Source: Madurella fahalii
Lineage: Eukaryota > Ascomycota > Sordariomycetes > Sordariales
DNA: 64,000 nt
Assembly (NCBI GenBank): GCA_029876055.1
Contig: CM056877.1
Location: 2,852,001-2,916,000 of the forward strand
Reading direction: 5' to 3'
The number at the start of each line of letters is the position of its first letter. Within the stretch, counting starts at the first letter, position 1. Shown here in pieces: positions 32,644 through 43,683 of this stretch. Under the pieces are notes generated by a model. That model saw only the letters and a list, made by a program, of their open reading frames with translations, was not told the DNA's origin and did not search any database. The position numbers and the translations under genes are program-made.

Positions 32644-35051
32644 TCAAGCGGGTAGACCGCGTTTCTCGCTCTCGGTGAAAAAGATGACCATGCGCCACAG
32701 CTTCTTGACCATGTCCTCAGCATCTTCGTCGAGCGCCTCGCCCAGCGTCTCAACCAGTTCGGCCGGCTTCTGGTGCTTGCGTAGGTGTTCCTCCACCACG
32801 TCAACCAGGAACTGCTCCTGCACACCAAGATACTCGACCACCTTCTTTTCCACAAACGGCCGCAGCTTCTCCCGGATGACCGACTCCTCCAGGTAGTCCC
32901 ACTTGACATCCCAGGCCCACAACCCTTCCGTATCGACCGGGATCTCGTGGGCAAGTGCCCGGACGGCATTCTGGATGTCCTCCTCGGACATGGCCTTGGT
33001 GTCGGTAATTGGCTCGAACTTGATAGGCACAAGCTGGCGCTTTGTAGTCTGCTCTTGCTCCTCGTCGTCCAAGAGCCCTTCAACTTCGGCCACAGTCCGC
33101 CGCGCAGTAGCGGCACGCTGAGCCACCTTTTGTGCGGCAGCACCAAACGAGATGGTGACACGCTGCGGCGCCGCTGGGGCTGCTGGCTGCCTTTCCATCT
33201 CCTCAGCTTGCCGCTCCAAGAAGGAATCAGCCATGTCCCTCGCATGCTCCATCTCGGCCTCGGCCTTGCGGAGCTCTTCTTCCTCGGCGCGCCGGTCCAT
33301 CTCATCCCTTGCCGATTCTGCAGCTCGGAAGGCCGTCCGCTCCCGGATCCACTGACCATGGTCGCGGTAGTAGAGGTGACCCTTACGTGCTGCCTCGCGA
33401 TCGTCGTCCCAATTCTTGTCCTTGTCGAGCTGGTCGTCTCTCCTCCGGGCGAAGCCTTCCGTCTCCGCCCTCTCACGCTCCTGTTCTCTCTCCAGTGCCG
33501 CCGTCCGCTGGCGCTCGCGGTTGACCCATTTGCGTTCCGCCTCGAGATACAGCTTCTCCTCCTCTGCCCGCTGTTTGGAGAGCTCTCTCTCATACAGCTC
33601 GTCGTCATCCGCATCTGTGTCGTCATCATCCCGGAACTGCGGTGCGTGACCATTTGTTGAGCCACCGTTAACAAAATCGATGCCTCTATTCTGACCTCGA
33701 GGACCAGATGGCGCATTGGGAACGCCGCGCGGCCCCAGGGGGACCATGTTGGAATTGGCAGGCGGCGGAGATTCCAGCCGCGACTTGCGCGGCGCACCGT
33801 TCCGTTGACGCTCCATTTCCTCAAACTCTTCCTCCCTCCGAAGGCGCTCCAGATCCCTTCGGTTGCTCCGCTCTCTAAAAGCCGCGATCTCGGCAGCGAC
33901 GGTCGCACGCATCTCGGCGGGGATGTCTGCCAGATCATCTTCTGGGGCCAGCGGGATATTGATAACCTCGACGTTGTCGCCCAGCCCGTTGGCTCCATTG
34001 CCCATAGCCGTGTCGCCGTCAGCATCTCGCCCGCTACCGAGCCGGGGGTAGAAGAGATTGCGGATAAATTGTTTTAAGGCAAGTCTCGCTTCGCTCAATC
34101 TCGCCTCGACTGCGGGATCGTCACCTCTGCTCTCCTTCCAAGACTCCAGGTACTTGAGTGTGCTCGGATCGACCTCGACCTTTAGCGCCTCCCTCTCGAT
34201 GCCGCCAAACTTGTCGTCCTCGTCGGCAGGTGGGTTCTCGGTCGGCGATTGCTTCTTCACGGGCACCTCGATATCTCTGAGTAACTCCACTGCAGCAGCT
34301 AGCGATTCGGGATCTTCGTACTGTGCGAACCCAAACAAAGCCCCCTTGTGCTCCGAGAGATGTGACTGGCCAGAATCCCACCGGCGTAACCTGCCAACGG
34401 TGTTGAGCAGCTTCTGGATGCTCTCCTCACCGCCCACTCCATCGGGGATCTTGTGCACAAATATTGTCCGTAGCCGCTCCTCGGTAGTAGGCGGCACCAG
34501 CGACTGCATGCTCTCTCTCATCTGGGAGCGCGAATGCTCCATGCCGCGGTCGGACCCCAGTCCCGGCCGGCCCGAGGTAGGTGTATGTGTCTCTTTGCGG
34601 TCGATCAGAGAAGAGCCGGGTTTCGCAGATGGCATGGTGGCGCCGAGCCGGATCACGGGGGCGTTGAAGTTGATGTTGGGCAGGTTCGGCGGCGGTTGGA
34701 ACGACGCAGGAAGGCCGCTTGGTCGATTAGCTTGTGTGGGATTACTTGGCTGCTGGACACCAGGAGGCGGTGCCATTCCAGGGGCAGAGGACATGCCTGG
34801 AGGAGGACCTAGATAAGGACTCGGTCAGCACAGGCTAGCCGAGGGCGGGGAGGGAGACGACGCAACATACCTAGACCTGGCGGCGGCACCATTCCCGGGG
34901 CTGGGGATGCACCTGGGTATGACGGGTAGCTCGGAGGAGCGCCATAAGGAGGCACTAGTACACGGCTTGTCAGTACATCACAGACGATCCTCGGCGAGGC
35001 TGAAGGGCGCGAAGTAAGGCTGGACCGACCTCCATACGGATTGTACGCCAT
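32644..35051 (-). CDS. RBM25/Snu71-like RRM and PWI splicing factor (756 aa)
   Basis: Three exons: 35051-35030 (22 nt), 34954-34871 and 34808-32644; introns 75 and 62 nt, GT-AG, frame kept. The N-terminus is Pro/Gly/Tyr-rich (MAYNPYGG, repeated PPPG). An RRM lies at about 145-225 (RTIFVHKIPDG as RNP2-like, ALFGFAQYEDPES as RNP1-like). A long charged helix of Arg/Glu dipeptides runs through the middle, and a C-terminal PWI domain (about 636-750) has WAWDVKWDYLEE, KLRPFVEKKVVEYLG and WRMVIFFTESEKRGLPA. This order, RRM, RE-rich, PWI, is that of metazoan RBM25 and yeast Snu71, U1-snRNP-associated proteins acting in 5' splice-site choice in the nucleus. The gene is divergent from bS21m. Confidence 0.9.
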
Positions 35052-35651
35052 CGTGGCGGAGAATGTCTAGTGACGTTAAACGCCAAATATGAGTCAAACC
35101 GCAAGCAACGCTTGTGTCTACCCGGTAACTAATGGTTTGCCGCGATGCCCGATAGTAATGTTGAACAGTGGGTTAGATGGTCCGGTGAGGACTGTAACTA
35201 TCGCGGTCGCGAAAAGCAAAAGTTCACTAAGGATTGGATAAGAGACTGGGCGCACGGACCAGTGAAACAGCGAACCGATCCGGGTAATCATCGGATATTG
35301 ATACGTCACTCCCGTCACTTCTTCGAGAGTCCTGGGCTGTAACCGAACCTAAGGTACCTAAAGAAGCGGAAGCGGAGCCACAATTGCCCGCTACCTAACT
35401 CAGGCGGCCCGTCGGGTGGCCCGTTCCAGTTCGCCAAGCAGCGGACCTGACAAAGATGCAGCCAATTCGGCGCTAGCATTCCCGAGCGCGACTTCGAAAA
35501 TCCAAAAAGACTCTCGTCGCTGTCGAGCAGCTCGACTGCTATCCATTTAATCCAGCAGAAGGCGGGCATCCATGACCAATTGAGTACGTTCCCCTTCCTG
35601 CTATCCCTTCTAACGCTATTGCTCAACCTCATCTGCCCCAGCAGCAGCATC
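35052..35651. promoter_or_regulatory. Divergent promoter between splicing factor and bS21m genes
   Basis: 600 nt separate the two start codons. No TATA box is obvious. An in-frame extension upstream of 35652 begins only at a non-ATG codon, so the region just before 35652 is taken as 5' UTR. Confidence 0.45.
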
Positions 35652-36371
35652 ATGGAGTTTCGCCAAATTGTCCAATCCGTCTGCCGTTCGGCGGCGGCGC
35701 GGCCGTCTCTGCTCGCCAGCACTCGGCCATTCCCTTCTGCCATCCTCCTCCAACAGAGCCAGTTTTCCACCAGCACACGATTGCTCTCAGAAGCGGCGGC
35801 CGAAGCTCCCCGGACGCAGGGCGAACCATCCTCCACCGAGCCGAGCCGGCCCTTCCCGCCGACGCACTCGGCCCGCTCAGGCCAAACCACCCTCCCGCCG
35901 CGCCCGCCACCGATCCGCCGGAACAGTTTGTTCATCGACGAGCAGCAGAAGCACGGCCAGACCCAGCACAAGGCCGGGAGCTCAGGCTCCAGCGCCACCG
36001 CAGACCCGTACCAGCTGCCCTCGCTGATCCGCGGCGACATGGAGAAGAGCACGGGCGGCCTGTCCACGTGGGACGAGAGCGACTTTCTGAAGCGGCACTT
36101 TTCGTCGCCCCAGCCGGATCCGCGGATGCGGCCGTCGACGGGCCGCACCATCAGCCTCCGGCAAAACGTCGACGTGGCGCGGGCGTTCCACCTGCTTGAG
36201 CGCACCGTCGCGAGGAACGGCATGCGGAGGGATGCGCGCCGGCAGCGGCAGCACGAGCGGCCGGCGCTGAAGCGGAAGCGGCAGTGGCGGGAGCGGTGGA
36301 GGGCACGGTTCAAAGACGGGATGAGGGCGGTGATTAATCGGACGATGGAGCTGAGGGCCCAGGGATGGTAG
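35652..36371 (+). CDS. mrp21: Mitochondrial small ribosomal subunit protein bS21m (239 aa)
   Basis: ATG 35652 is the first ATG of a frame that is open further upstream. The N-terminus is Arg/Ser/Ala-rich without acids (MEFRQIVQSVCRSAAARPS), as expected for a mitochondrial targeting presequence. The C-terminal third holds the bS21 fold: GRTISLRQNVDVARAFHLLE, then ARNGMRRDARRQRQHERP and KRKRQWRERWRARFK. In bacteria S21 is about 70 aa; fungal mitochondrial versions carry long N-terminal extensions, here Pro/Ser-rich. It acts in the mitoribosome small subunit. Confidence 0.9.
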   Translation: MEFRQIVQSVCRSAAARPSLLASTRPFPSAILLQQSQFSTSTRLLSEAAAEAPRTQGEPSSTEPSRPFPPTHSARSGQTTLPPRPPPIRRNSLFIDEQQKHGQTQHKAGSSGSSATADPYQLPSLIRGDMEKSTGGLSTWDESDFLKRHFSSPQPDPRMRPSTGRTISLRQNVDVARAFHLLERTVARNGMRRDARRQRQHERPALKRKRQWRERWRARFKDGMRAVINRTMELRAQGW

Positions 36372-36675
36372 ATTAGCATCCTCGATGGCACAGCAAGGGA
36401 GGGTCTGTGAACCACCATGATACCGGGCCAGCATCGCGTGGCGGTGATGCTGTAGTGTATGTATGTATAATGTGTCTTCGGCAGATAAAAAAGAATATAG
36501 ATCTCTGCTGTCCTTCAATACCAGTTCCATCGCACCCATAAAAAAAAGACATTACCGCATAAAGCATTCCCACGACATCTACCATATCAAAATCCTGCCG
36601 GTTCCACATGCAACCCCCCCCCCCCCCTCATACAATCATCATTACTCTTTCCCTCATCACTCATTCCCAGCGAGC

Positions 36676-36857
36676 TCAATCCCAAACCCCCCTCACCGGC
36701 GTCCCCACGGGGCTAGTCTTGATCTTCGGCCGGCTCATAAAAACCGCCTCATAATCAGCCCCCGTCATCAACTCCTCAGCCAGCAGCAGCGTGGTGTTGC
36801 CGTGATTCCCGTCCTCCTCCTCGCTCACGGCGGGGAAATACCCGCTGGCCCTGTTCC

Positions 36858-36894
<37 letters not shown>

Positions 36895-39120
36895 GGCGCC
36901 CGCAGCAGGCTGCTTCCCCCGCCTCAGCGACCGCCTGCGCTCCAGCTGCGCCTTCTGCCGCGCCGCCTCGAACCCGGCCATGCTCCGCCGCGTGCGCGAG
37001 ACCAGGTCCTCGTAGCCGCCCCCCTCCGCGCCGTCGTGCGCCGGCGTCCCGGCCGCGACCGAGGCGCGCTTGATAGCCAGCGGGTCCGGTTCTTCGTCGT
37101 CGCCGTTGTTGGCGTGGCCGTTGGGCGGATGAACGTCGTCGTCGTCATCGTCCTCATGGTCCGCGTCCTCGTCCGCCGGCACGCGCAGGTTGGCGTGTGA
37201 TGTGCGCCGCGCCATGGAGAGGCGCGTGCGTTCCGCCAGCGAGAGAGGTCGTCGAGGCTTTTTGGCCGGTGATGGGGAGGCCGCGCTGACCGAGGCGAGG
37301 ATCTGGTCTGCTAACTGCTGTGTTGGCGAGAGTGGAGGGTGTTCCGGAGAGGGTGGGGGTTCCGGGGAGGGGCTGGTGACGAGGCGGGGTGGAGATCGGG
37401 CAAGCTGACGAGAGGCGGGTTGTTGTTTGGGTTTGGGTGGGGAGCTCAATCTTCGTTCCGGGGTTCGGATGGGAGATTCTTGTATCGGCCGTCTTCGTGA
37501 TGAGGGAGAGTGAGATTGTATTGTTGCTGACCGGCGGAATCGTGAAGGAGTTGTGTGTTCTTGTTCGCCATCGGGATAGGGGTGGTCGTCATCGAACGTC
37601 ATGGCCTTTCGCAAGACCGGTTCAAATGCTGGTTCTTCCAGCACGCGAATCGGTTCGCGTCGTGCGGGAGACGGGCGTGAAAGTACCGGTTCCTCGTCAA
37701 GGTCGCTAATATCTGATACTATCTCCGGCTCCGAATCGGCAAAACTGGTTCTTCTTACCGGCCGATCGGCTTGCAGCGGTCTCTGGAAAAATGGAGGGAT
37801 ACGAGGGACATCCGAGCCGGTGCTGGCCAGCTCTGCCTTCAGTCCGGTGATGAGCGCCTCATAGTGACTGTCAAGCTGACCAGACCTGCTACGGGGCAGC
37901 TTCCGCGGACTCATGCGGCCAATATGCAGATTCTCGTGTGCCCTGAAACCAAGATCGATGCCCTTTCGTTCGGACGGCGGCGCCGGTTCTTTGGTAGCCG
38001 ACTCGGAGCCGTTCTTTCCAAACATACGTTGGCGGAAACCTTGCCACTTTTTAAGCCTCTCTTGTTGCCCACGAACCTTGTCCTCCAACTGCTCCAGGAG
38101 CCCCGAAGATTTCTCTTCTTCAAACTCCGCCAGCCGCCCAGACTGCACCCGCCTCCACACCCTGTCAAACGGAGCGGAGAGAAGGCCGTCCTTGCGCGAC
38201 CTGCTATCGCCGTAGAGCAGTGTCTCCATCCAGCGATCGTTGCCCGTCCAGTTGTTCCGCACCGTACGCCAAACCTCGAGCTTCTGGTGGTCTGAAACGC
38301 CCTGGCCCGGGCCGTTCCGCCTTGCAGCCTCTGCGTCCTCTCGTCTGCGCGTAAGAGCTTTTTCTTTCAGTGCAAGTACGTCCGCGAATTCGCGGAACCT
38401 TAGGCGCGCTGCATTCTTATCATCCAGGGTGCGCTGTAACGACACCCTGTGAGCCAGGATCAGCGCCGTAAGCTCCGAGCGCTCTCCAGAATATCCTCTG
38501 TTCTCTAGCGCAAGTGTCTGAGCTGGAGTCGGGTACGCAGGCTCATTGAGCTGCTGCTCGGCTACCAGCTTCTTCAACACGGCCGACGAAAAAGCAGCCA
38601 GAACCTCCTCCAATCTCTCGCCCTTACACTCGTCGAGCATTGTTTTGCGCACGACGGCATCACGCCCAAGTACGCCATTCTTTTTCGCTTGTTCTAGTCC
38701 CCTGAGTAACGCGGCGCGCAGGTTGAGCGACTGCACCTGGTCGAGCGGCGGGAAGAATGGTCGCAGCTTGTTGCGCGCTTCTTCGGGGTCCCAGAGGGTG
38801 AAGAGGTGGTAGAGCGCCCACTCGACACATTGGATGCGTTTCTTTTGTCCCTGCGCGGCATCTTTGGCGGTGAATGTTAGGGCGTTGATACCGGGCCAGT
38901 CGAGATGCAAATCGAGGTCGAGCAAACGGAGGTTCGTGAGGAAGAGCGACACATTGGAGACGCCGGTCGGAGAAACGGCTAGCTGTGGGGCAACAGACGC
39001 CGAGGATATTATACCTGGCGTACCCGTACGAGAGGAGTTCTGAACGGGCTTTACAAGATTCGGCGTCAGGCGGGTTGATCTTGTGCGGGTGAGAGAGGAG
39101 GTTCCGCCGAGATTTGCCAT
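36676..39120 (-). CDS. HAUS augmin-like complex subunit 6 N-terminal domain protein (814 aa)
   Basis: Single exon from ATG 39120. The conserved HAUS6 N-terminal domain spans about residues 55-290 (VSLFLTNLRLLDLDLHLDWP, CVEWALYHLFTLWDP, LRPFFPPLDQVQSLNLRAAL, YPTPAQTLALENRGYSGERS). A coiled segment follows, then a long disordered C-terminal half rich in Ser, Pro and Arg with acidic and Ala/Ser tracts (SSSSSAAAAAA). Augmin recruits gamma-tubulin complexes to spindle microtubules. The disordered tail contains many SP/TP sites, which could allow cell-cycle kinase control (inference). A poly-C tract (about 36611-36627) lies just beyond the 3' end. Confidence 0.85.
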
Positions 39121-39471
39121 CGCAGCATTGTCAGAGCCTCGTTGATGCGGGCGCCGCGAAACGTCTGGTCACCACACGGGTCCGAGGTACAATCGACGCG
39201 GACAGGGCCTGAGCGCCAGTCCACGGGAAATTGGCCAGCTTTGAGTTCTCCGAGTTCGACGGCAAGTTAGGGCGGTCAAGATGTGAGCTCCTCTGCGCGC
39301 ACACGTGGACCTCCAGTCAACGACCTTCAAAGATCCCCGAGGTTGCAGATTCACCCAGCTGTAAACAATGCGACAAGGGTGGCAGCCCACTCTTGCCAAG
39401 CTCTGCATCAATAAGGGTTAGGGTTATTTCAACAAACGCCCATTGGACGATTTCACCGATTTGGCTGCGAG

Positions 39472-40104
39472 ATGCCCAACGCATTCTGTCCGTCTCCAAG
39501 TGGAAGCAGCTTGCAATTGGTACTGGGCCGGTTCCTTCTTACCATCGTGGGCATCCATTCGATGCCGCCAATTCTCACCCCAGGCCTTTCATCGAACCGC
39601 AGGATTCTATTCAAAGATTCTGACATAAGGTTGAAACCGAATGTGATATCCATTGCACAGAATCTTCGGTTGATTAAGCATATATGATTTGGCTCCATAT
39701 GGCCAACGCCCATCTTCTGCGGGGCGGTAACAGTAAAGGGCGTCCTCGAGCCGGCAATATGCAGCCAGTCCGGTGAGCAGCTCTTCCACAGCGAGGCGCC
39801 GCACTGGAGCCCCCAGGTGCAGCAGCACCCAGAAACAGCGCCATACCTGCTCCTGTACAGCGGAACCAATCCCGAAAAGGTCATCGGATCCATGATTCCA
39901 GACCGGCGAGACGACATACCGCTGGGAGAGGTCATGCTGCTCAAGATGACCGAGACACACGGACAGTGTATTTGCTGCGGCTTCGACAAGGCGGATCACC
40001 TTCACTTCCTAGTGCTTGAGCGGGAACTCGACGCCGTGGATCGCTTTTGCCGGGTAGGATTTGGCTGGACGTATGTGCGTATGTGCGAGAGGATCAAATC
40101 ATGA
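39472..40104 (+). pseudogene. Unidentified gene fragment with one in-frame TGA
   Basis: A frame from ATG 39472 runs to TGA 39685-39687 and continues in the same frame to TGA 40102-40104. The second part has strong GC-ending codon use and a coherent protein with DIPLGEVMLLKMTE, GQCICCGFDKADHLHFLVLE and a basic C-terminus. A single C-to-T change (CGA to TGA) would explain the internal stop, which would give about 210 aa. No family recognised. The opposite strand also has open frames here but lacks ATG starts. It may be the C-terminal end of a larger protein lost by rearrangement. Confidence 0.4.
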
Positions 40105-40369
40105 TGCTAAGGGATACCGAGCTACACAATGGGAAAGGGTTGTGGAAGGGCGAACCGCAAGTATATGAGATTGTGTGATACAGTTTCCGAAATGAGTCTT
40201 CAGCAATGGCGGATAGGCTGTTTAATGAAGGTATGAGTCATTGTGCTTTCGATCTACGGGCGTGAGCTACCAAGAGGTTGATTTCGGCGATAGGGGTGTC
40301 GATTATAACGATTCTAGCTGTTGGCACCAGATTGTCGCAAATAGCTATTAGGAGGTTGATCTTCGTTGG

Positions 40370-40485
40370 TGAATTGGTGATGGTTCGGAAGTACCGCCTT
40401 CGACAGTGACTTCGCCAATATCTTCAACACTAACTACGCTAATGTGGCCAAGTGGGCCTTGCCAAGCCCACTGTTGCGACACTGG
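40370..40485 (-). repeat. Dispersed repeat copy, partner of 2385-2500
   Basis: Reverse complement of this stretch matches 2385-2500 (see there). The surrounding minus-strand frame 40751-40434 has cysteines and an NGT sequon, and ends AHLATLA, so the repeat may be a duplicated small cysteine-containing gene rather than a transposon. Confidence 0.55.
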
Positions 40486-40721
40486 TTGGTCTGCCAGTCC
40501 CAACGGGAGCAAATTGTTCCGTTCTGTGTCAGCATACGAGGATCGGCATGTACTTTCCAGGCCTTCCCACCAATGACGCCAAACAAACCATCCCGCCATC
40601 GAGGCTTTGGCACAAACCATCCAGCATGATGACACAAATCGCGCTGTTCTTGAATACGAGGTCCCTCCGTGTCCGCTCTGGACTCATGAACAAAGACAGA
40701 AGCACACAAACTGTGATGGCG

Positions 40722-40729
40722 TATATAAA
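40722..40729 (+). promoter_or_regulatory. TATA-like box upstream of But2-like gene
   Basis: TATATAAA lies about 130 nt before ATG 40858, a plausible spacing for a fungal TATA element with a short leader. Confidence 0.5.
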
Positions 40730-40857
40730 GATGGGATGCTAACTCTATCACCCTCCTGATCCCAACGCGGACGGAACCTCATACTCGTTTCAACGGCATT
40801 GCATCTAGCCAATAACTAGACAGCATCACATTGCGCCTATACTGTCCTTCAATCACA

Positions 40858-41424
40858 ATGAAGCTCCTCAGCCTTCTCGTCCCAGTCACAGCGACCTCGC
40901 TCGCCGCCGCTGCCCCCACGGTCGCCGCACGACAACAGATCGGCGACATCCTCTATCCGTCCGGGACCTACCGCAGCTGGGTCCAGACCGGCGACATAAT
41001 CCAGGATCCGCAGGATCAGCTCCTCATCGTCAAGAACGGCATCCCTGCAGAGGAGACGACCGCGATCGTGACCTTCGACTTCCCCTCGGACTCACAAGGC
41101 AAGAAATGTGAGCTCCTCTTCGAGCTGTGGGCCGACCGGGACCACTCAACAGGCACCCAGACCCTCGACGTCTTCACTTATACGGACCCCCCAGAGGCCC
41201 TGTCGGATCTCGCAACTGAGCTCAAAGGCAGGGACGTCCACATAGGCCGCATCGTAACCCCGCTGCAAGCAAATGCTACCTGGACGCAGTCCTACCATGG
41301 CTACCCTACGATCGACTGCCCAGCTGGGGAGCGTCTCGGTCTACAGTATGTTGGCGCGGGTGATGCGGTAGAAGTTCGCTGGGATATTGGCGTGACTGGG
41401 CCGAGGTTCCGGATTCATTATTAA
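40858..41424 (+). CDS. Secreted But2 C-terminal-domain-like protein (188 aa)
   Basis: ATG 40858 follows a CAATCACA context and starts a signal peptide (MKLLSLLVPVTATSLAAAAP) with a likely Kex2-type site at VAARQQ. The mature protein is beta-rich: VTFDFPSDSQGKKCELLFEL, a DVFTYTDPP stretch, a conserved second cysteine in TIDCPAGERLGLQY, and an end at GPRFRIHY. This is the pattern of the fungal 'ubiquitin 3 binding protein But2 C-terminal' family, which are mostly small extracellular or wall proteins of unknown role despite the name. Two cysteines could form one disulfide. Intron-free. Confidence 0.7.
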   Translation: MKLLSLLVPVTATSLAAAAPTVAARQQIGDILYPSGTYRSWVQTGDIIQDPQDQLLIVKNGIPAEETTAIVTFDFPSDSQGKKCELLFELWADRDHSTGTQTLDVFTYTDPPEALSDLATELKGRDVHIGRIVTPLQANATWTQSYHGYPTIDCPAGERLGLQYVGAGDAVEVRWDIGVTGPRFRIHY

Positions 41425-42387
41425 TGAAATACGGGCTCGTTCTGCAAGGAATGTCAGAGGGGGCGAACCAGTACCCATAAAATTATGTGAACCGGTGGCC
41501 TGAGGCGAGTGGATATTGCACAGATAGCTTTTGTAAGAAGGGTAAAGCACTAAAACATAAGCGCCGTAGGCTATCTTCAAAAATATCGTCGCAGAAGTTT
41601 CTCCATTCCAATATCGAGCCATTGCAGCTGTCGTTATAGGAATAAAAGACCGGGCTCCACTTTGTATCGGTGGTAGAAAGACCCGCTATGTTAACACCAT
41701 CTCCAGTTAAGTCTAGGCGGGTGTAGGTCTGTGTATAACAACAAGGTATGGCGGACTAATTAGATAAATGTAGTCTCTAGCACACTGTTACAGGGCCTCG
41801 CGTCCGTGGTCCCATAACCGGTGACCTCAAGGGTGTCAGGGCTGATGCTGAGATAGGCACTTCATGAACCCTGGCATGATGTGGGCATGATGTGTACACA
41901 AAGTAAGAGATGATGAATTGATTGATTGAAGTTGAACCGATGAAAGTCCTCCGCTCTCTCTATATATACGTCGCGGAGTTGGTCTGAGCCTCTCGAGACT
42001 AAAGGAACTTGAGTTTGAGCGGCGTTCCAGATTGAGACGGGGCATTGGCATTCGCTCCAGGTCAAAGCGGTTAGGCAGTTACGGTGTCATAAGTCCAAAT
42101 ACCCGACTCTTCTGACAGCTTTTATTGCAGCCTCCAGTCTCGATCCTTGGATACAAAAGGTCAAACTTAATCGACACATCCCTTGGGCCAGTACATCATT
42201 CATTGTGGAGGTAAGACAACATACGAACGGAATAGCTGCGGAAGAGCCGCAGAGCGCAGAGGGCAAAGATTGGTTAACACGATCAATTAAGGTACATAAT
42301 TTACGTCACTGGGGATTGAGTGCCCGTGCAGCCTTGGATAAGGCAAATAAGTAGGTAAGAAGAGAGTGAACAAAGCTTCCTCGGTAA

Positions 42388-42420
<33 letters not shown>

Positions 42421-42493
42421 CCCTTTCTCCTTTCGTGCCTAAAGAAAATTATCCGTGATCCCGCAGGATTGGTTTCGTTCCTAGTGTAGTTAC
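41425..42493. other. Intergenic, with a T/A homopolymer junction
   Basis: No supported gene. A run of about 15-18 T directly followed by about 17-18 A lies at 42389-42420, just beyond the 3' end of the minus-strand RRM gene. Confidence 0.5.
42389..42420. repeat. Poly(T)-poly(A) palindrome
   Basis: A T run meets an A run with no spacer, a perfect hairpin of only A:T pairs. It could be natural or an assembly/amplification artefact. Confidence 0.8.
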
Positions 42494-43462
42494 CTAGTTG
42501 GTACCTTTGGGCGGTGTCCAACCCACATCGCACGGATCCATCGTATAAGCCACAGATACGCCCGGCAGACGTGTTACGGGGTGAGAGAGAAACTTGAATG
42601 CTGCCTGTGCTTCGCCTCGCCAGCTGCCAAAGCAGATCTCCAGGCACCTCCTGGTAGGGTGGTCCATGATGGTCGTGATGCTATCCAGGCGAAAGCTAAA
42701 GTTGCGGCAGAAGAATGTCAGCAATTTATCCCTTTCTACCTGGCTCGGAGGGCCCCAGACGAGAATTGCCCGGCTAAGATTGCGAGCAAGATGGATTTGA
42801 CTGATTTGCGCATCGCAGTGGCGTACCACCCTGGCGTTGTATCCCCGGATCTTGAGCGGCGCGTTCTCGTACATATTGTGGAAGCGCTTGGAGGCGAGCG
42901 CTTCGAAGAATGCCACCATAGCAGTGGCTGTGCGGTCATCCTCGTGCCTTATGATGCGCGTAGTGTGAACTCGGCCAACGTTCCTGATACGAGCGAGGAG
43001 CGAGGAGACGGTGATGTTGGGCGGAAGCCCCGTGATGAGGAACCTACAGTTGTCCTGGGGAGCGGTTTCGGATGGATCGGTCTTATTGTCCACCGGATTT
43101 TCACTTGGAAGGCCAGGTCCGAAGTGGGCAGGTTCCTGAACAACGGTGCTTCTTCCTTCGAGGGGTTTTCGCGTTGGTCTGCCGGCCCCGGGCGTCGGAT
43201 CGAAGGTGGGGTGGTTTGAGGGCATAGCGGCAGCGTCATAAATTTCTGATTGTGCAGTTAACTCAGCTAACGTCGCTGGTTTCTTCGCCCCATCTTCTTC
43301 CATCTCTTCTTTCATACCTTCGTCGCCGGCTTCGCCGAGACCCAACCTGGTCATGTATCTGACCCAGGCGAGCCTGTCGGCCTCCTGGGCCTCCATGATT
43401 TCCTGCCAACCGTTGTCTTGCGGGTCGCTCAATTGTGAACTTCCCTCTGGCTGGTTAGACAT
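42494..43462 (-). CDS. RRM-like RNA-binding protein, uncharacterised (322 aa)
   Basis: Single exon from ATG 43462. The N-terminal third is acidic and low in structure (MKEEMEEDGAKKP). A degenerate RRM begins at about residue 137 (CRFLITGLPPNITVSSLLARI as RNP2 region, ATAMVAFFEALASKRF as RNP1 region); RNP1 lacks the usual aromatic GFGFV. A second betaalphabeta-like unit follows (RAILVWGPPSQVERDKLLTFF, RCLEICFGSWRGEAQAAFKFL). It probably binds RNA or is a protein-binding RRM. No orthologue name recognised. Confidence 0.7.
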   Translation of the reverse strand: MSNQPEGSSQLSDPQDNGWQEIMEAQEADRLAWVRYMTRLGLGEAGDEGMKEEMEEDGAKKPATLAELTAQSEIYDAAAMPSNHPTFDPTPGAGRPTRKPLEGRSTVVQEPAHFGPGLPSENPVDNKTDPSETAPQDNCRFLITGLPPNITVSSLLARIRNVGRVHTTRIIRHEDDRTATAMVAFFEALASKRFHNMYENAPLKIRGYNARVVRHCDAQISQIHLARNLSRAILVWGPPSQVERDKLLTFFCRNFSFRLDSITTIMDHPTRRCLEICFGSWRGEAQAAFKFLSHPVTRLPGVSVAYTMDPCDVGWTPPKGTN

Positions 43463-43683
43463 CTTTCTAGGTTGTGGGAGGACCGTTGGCTGTGATGGCT
43501 TTCTAATCTAGAACTTAATGTGTTGTATGTTATCTGTTAGTAGCCGCCCGCCTATGGTTGACCGCTCGGTGTACCTCATTTTTAATCCCACAGCAGTCCG
43601 TCTTTAAATCGAGCGATGTCGAAACTCTGTTTGTTTGGAAACATTATTGTTCTTCATATACCACTATAGACCCGGCTTGTACA

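Noticed and set aside
32496..34025. 509-codon minus-strand frame overlapping the RRM-PWI gene
   Set aside because: It is the shifted-frame shadow of the Arg/Glu-rich region; the RRM-PWI frame has clear domains.
36463..37200. Plus-strand frame rich in Arg and Val over the HAUS6-like gene
   Set aside because: Low-complexity shadow of the Ser/Ala/Asp-rich tail on the other strand.
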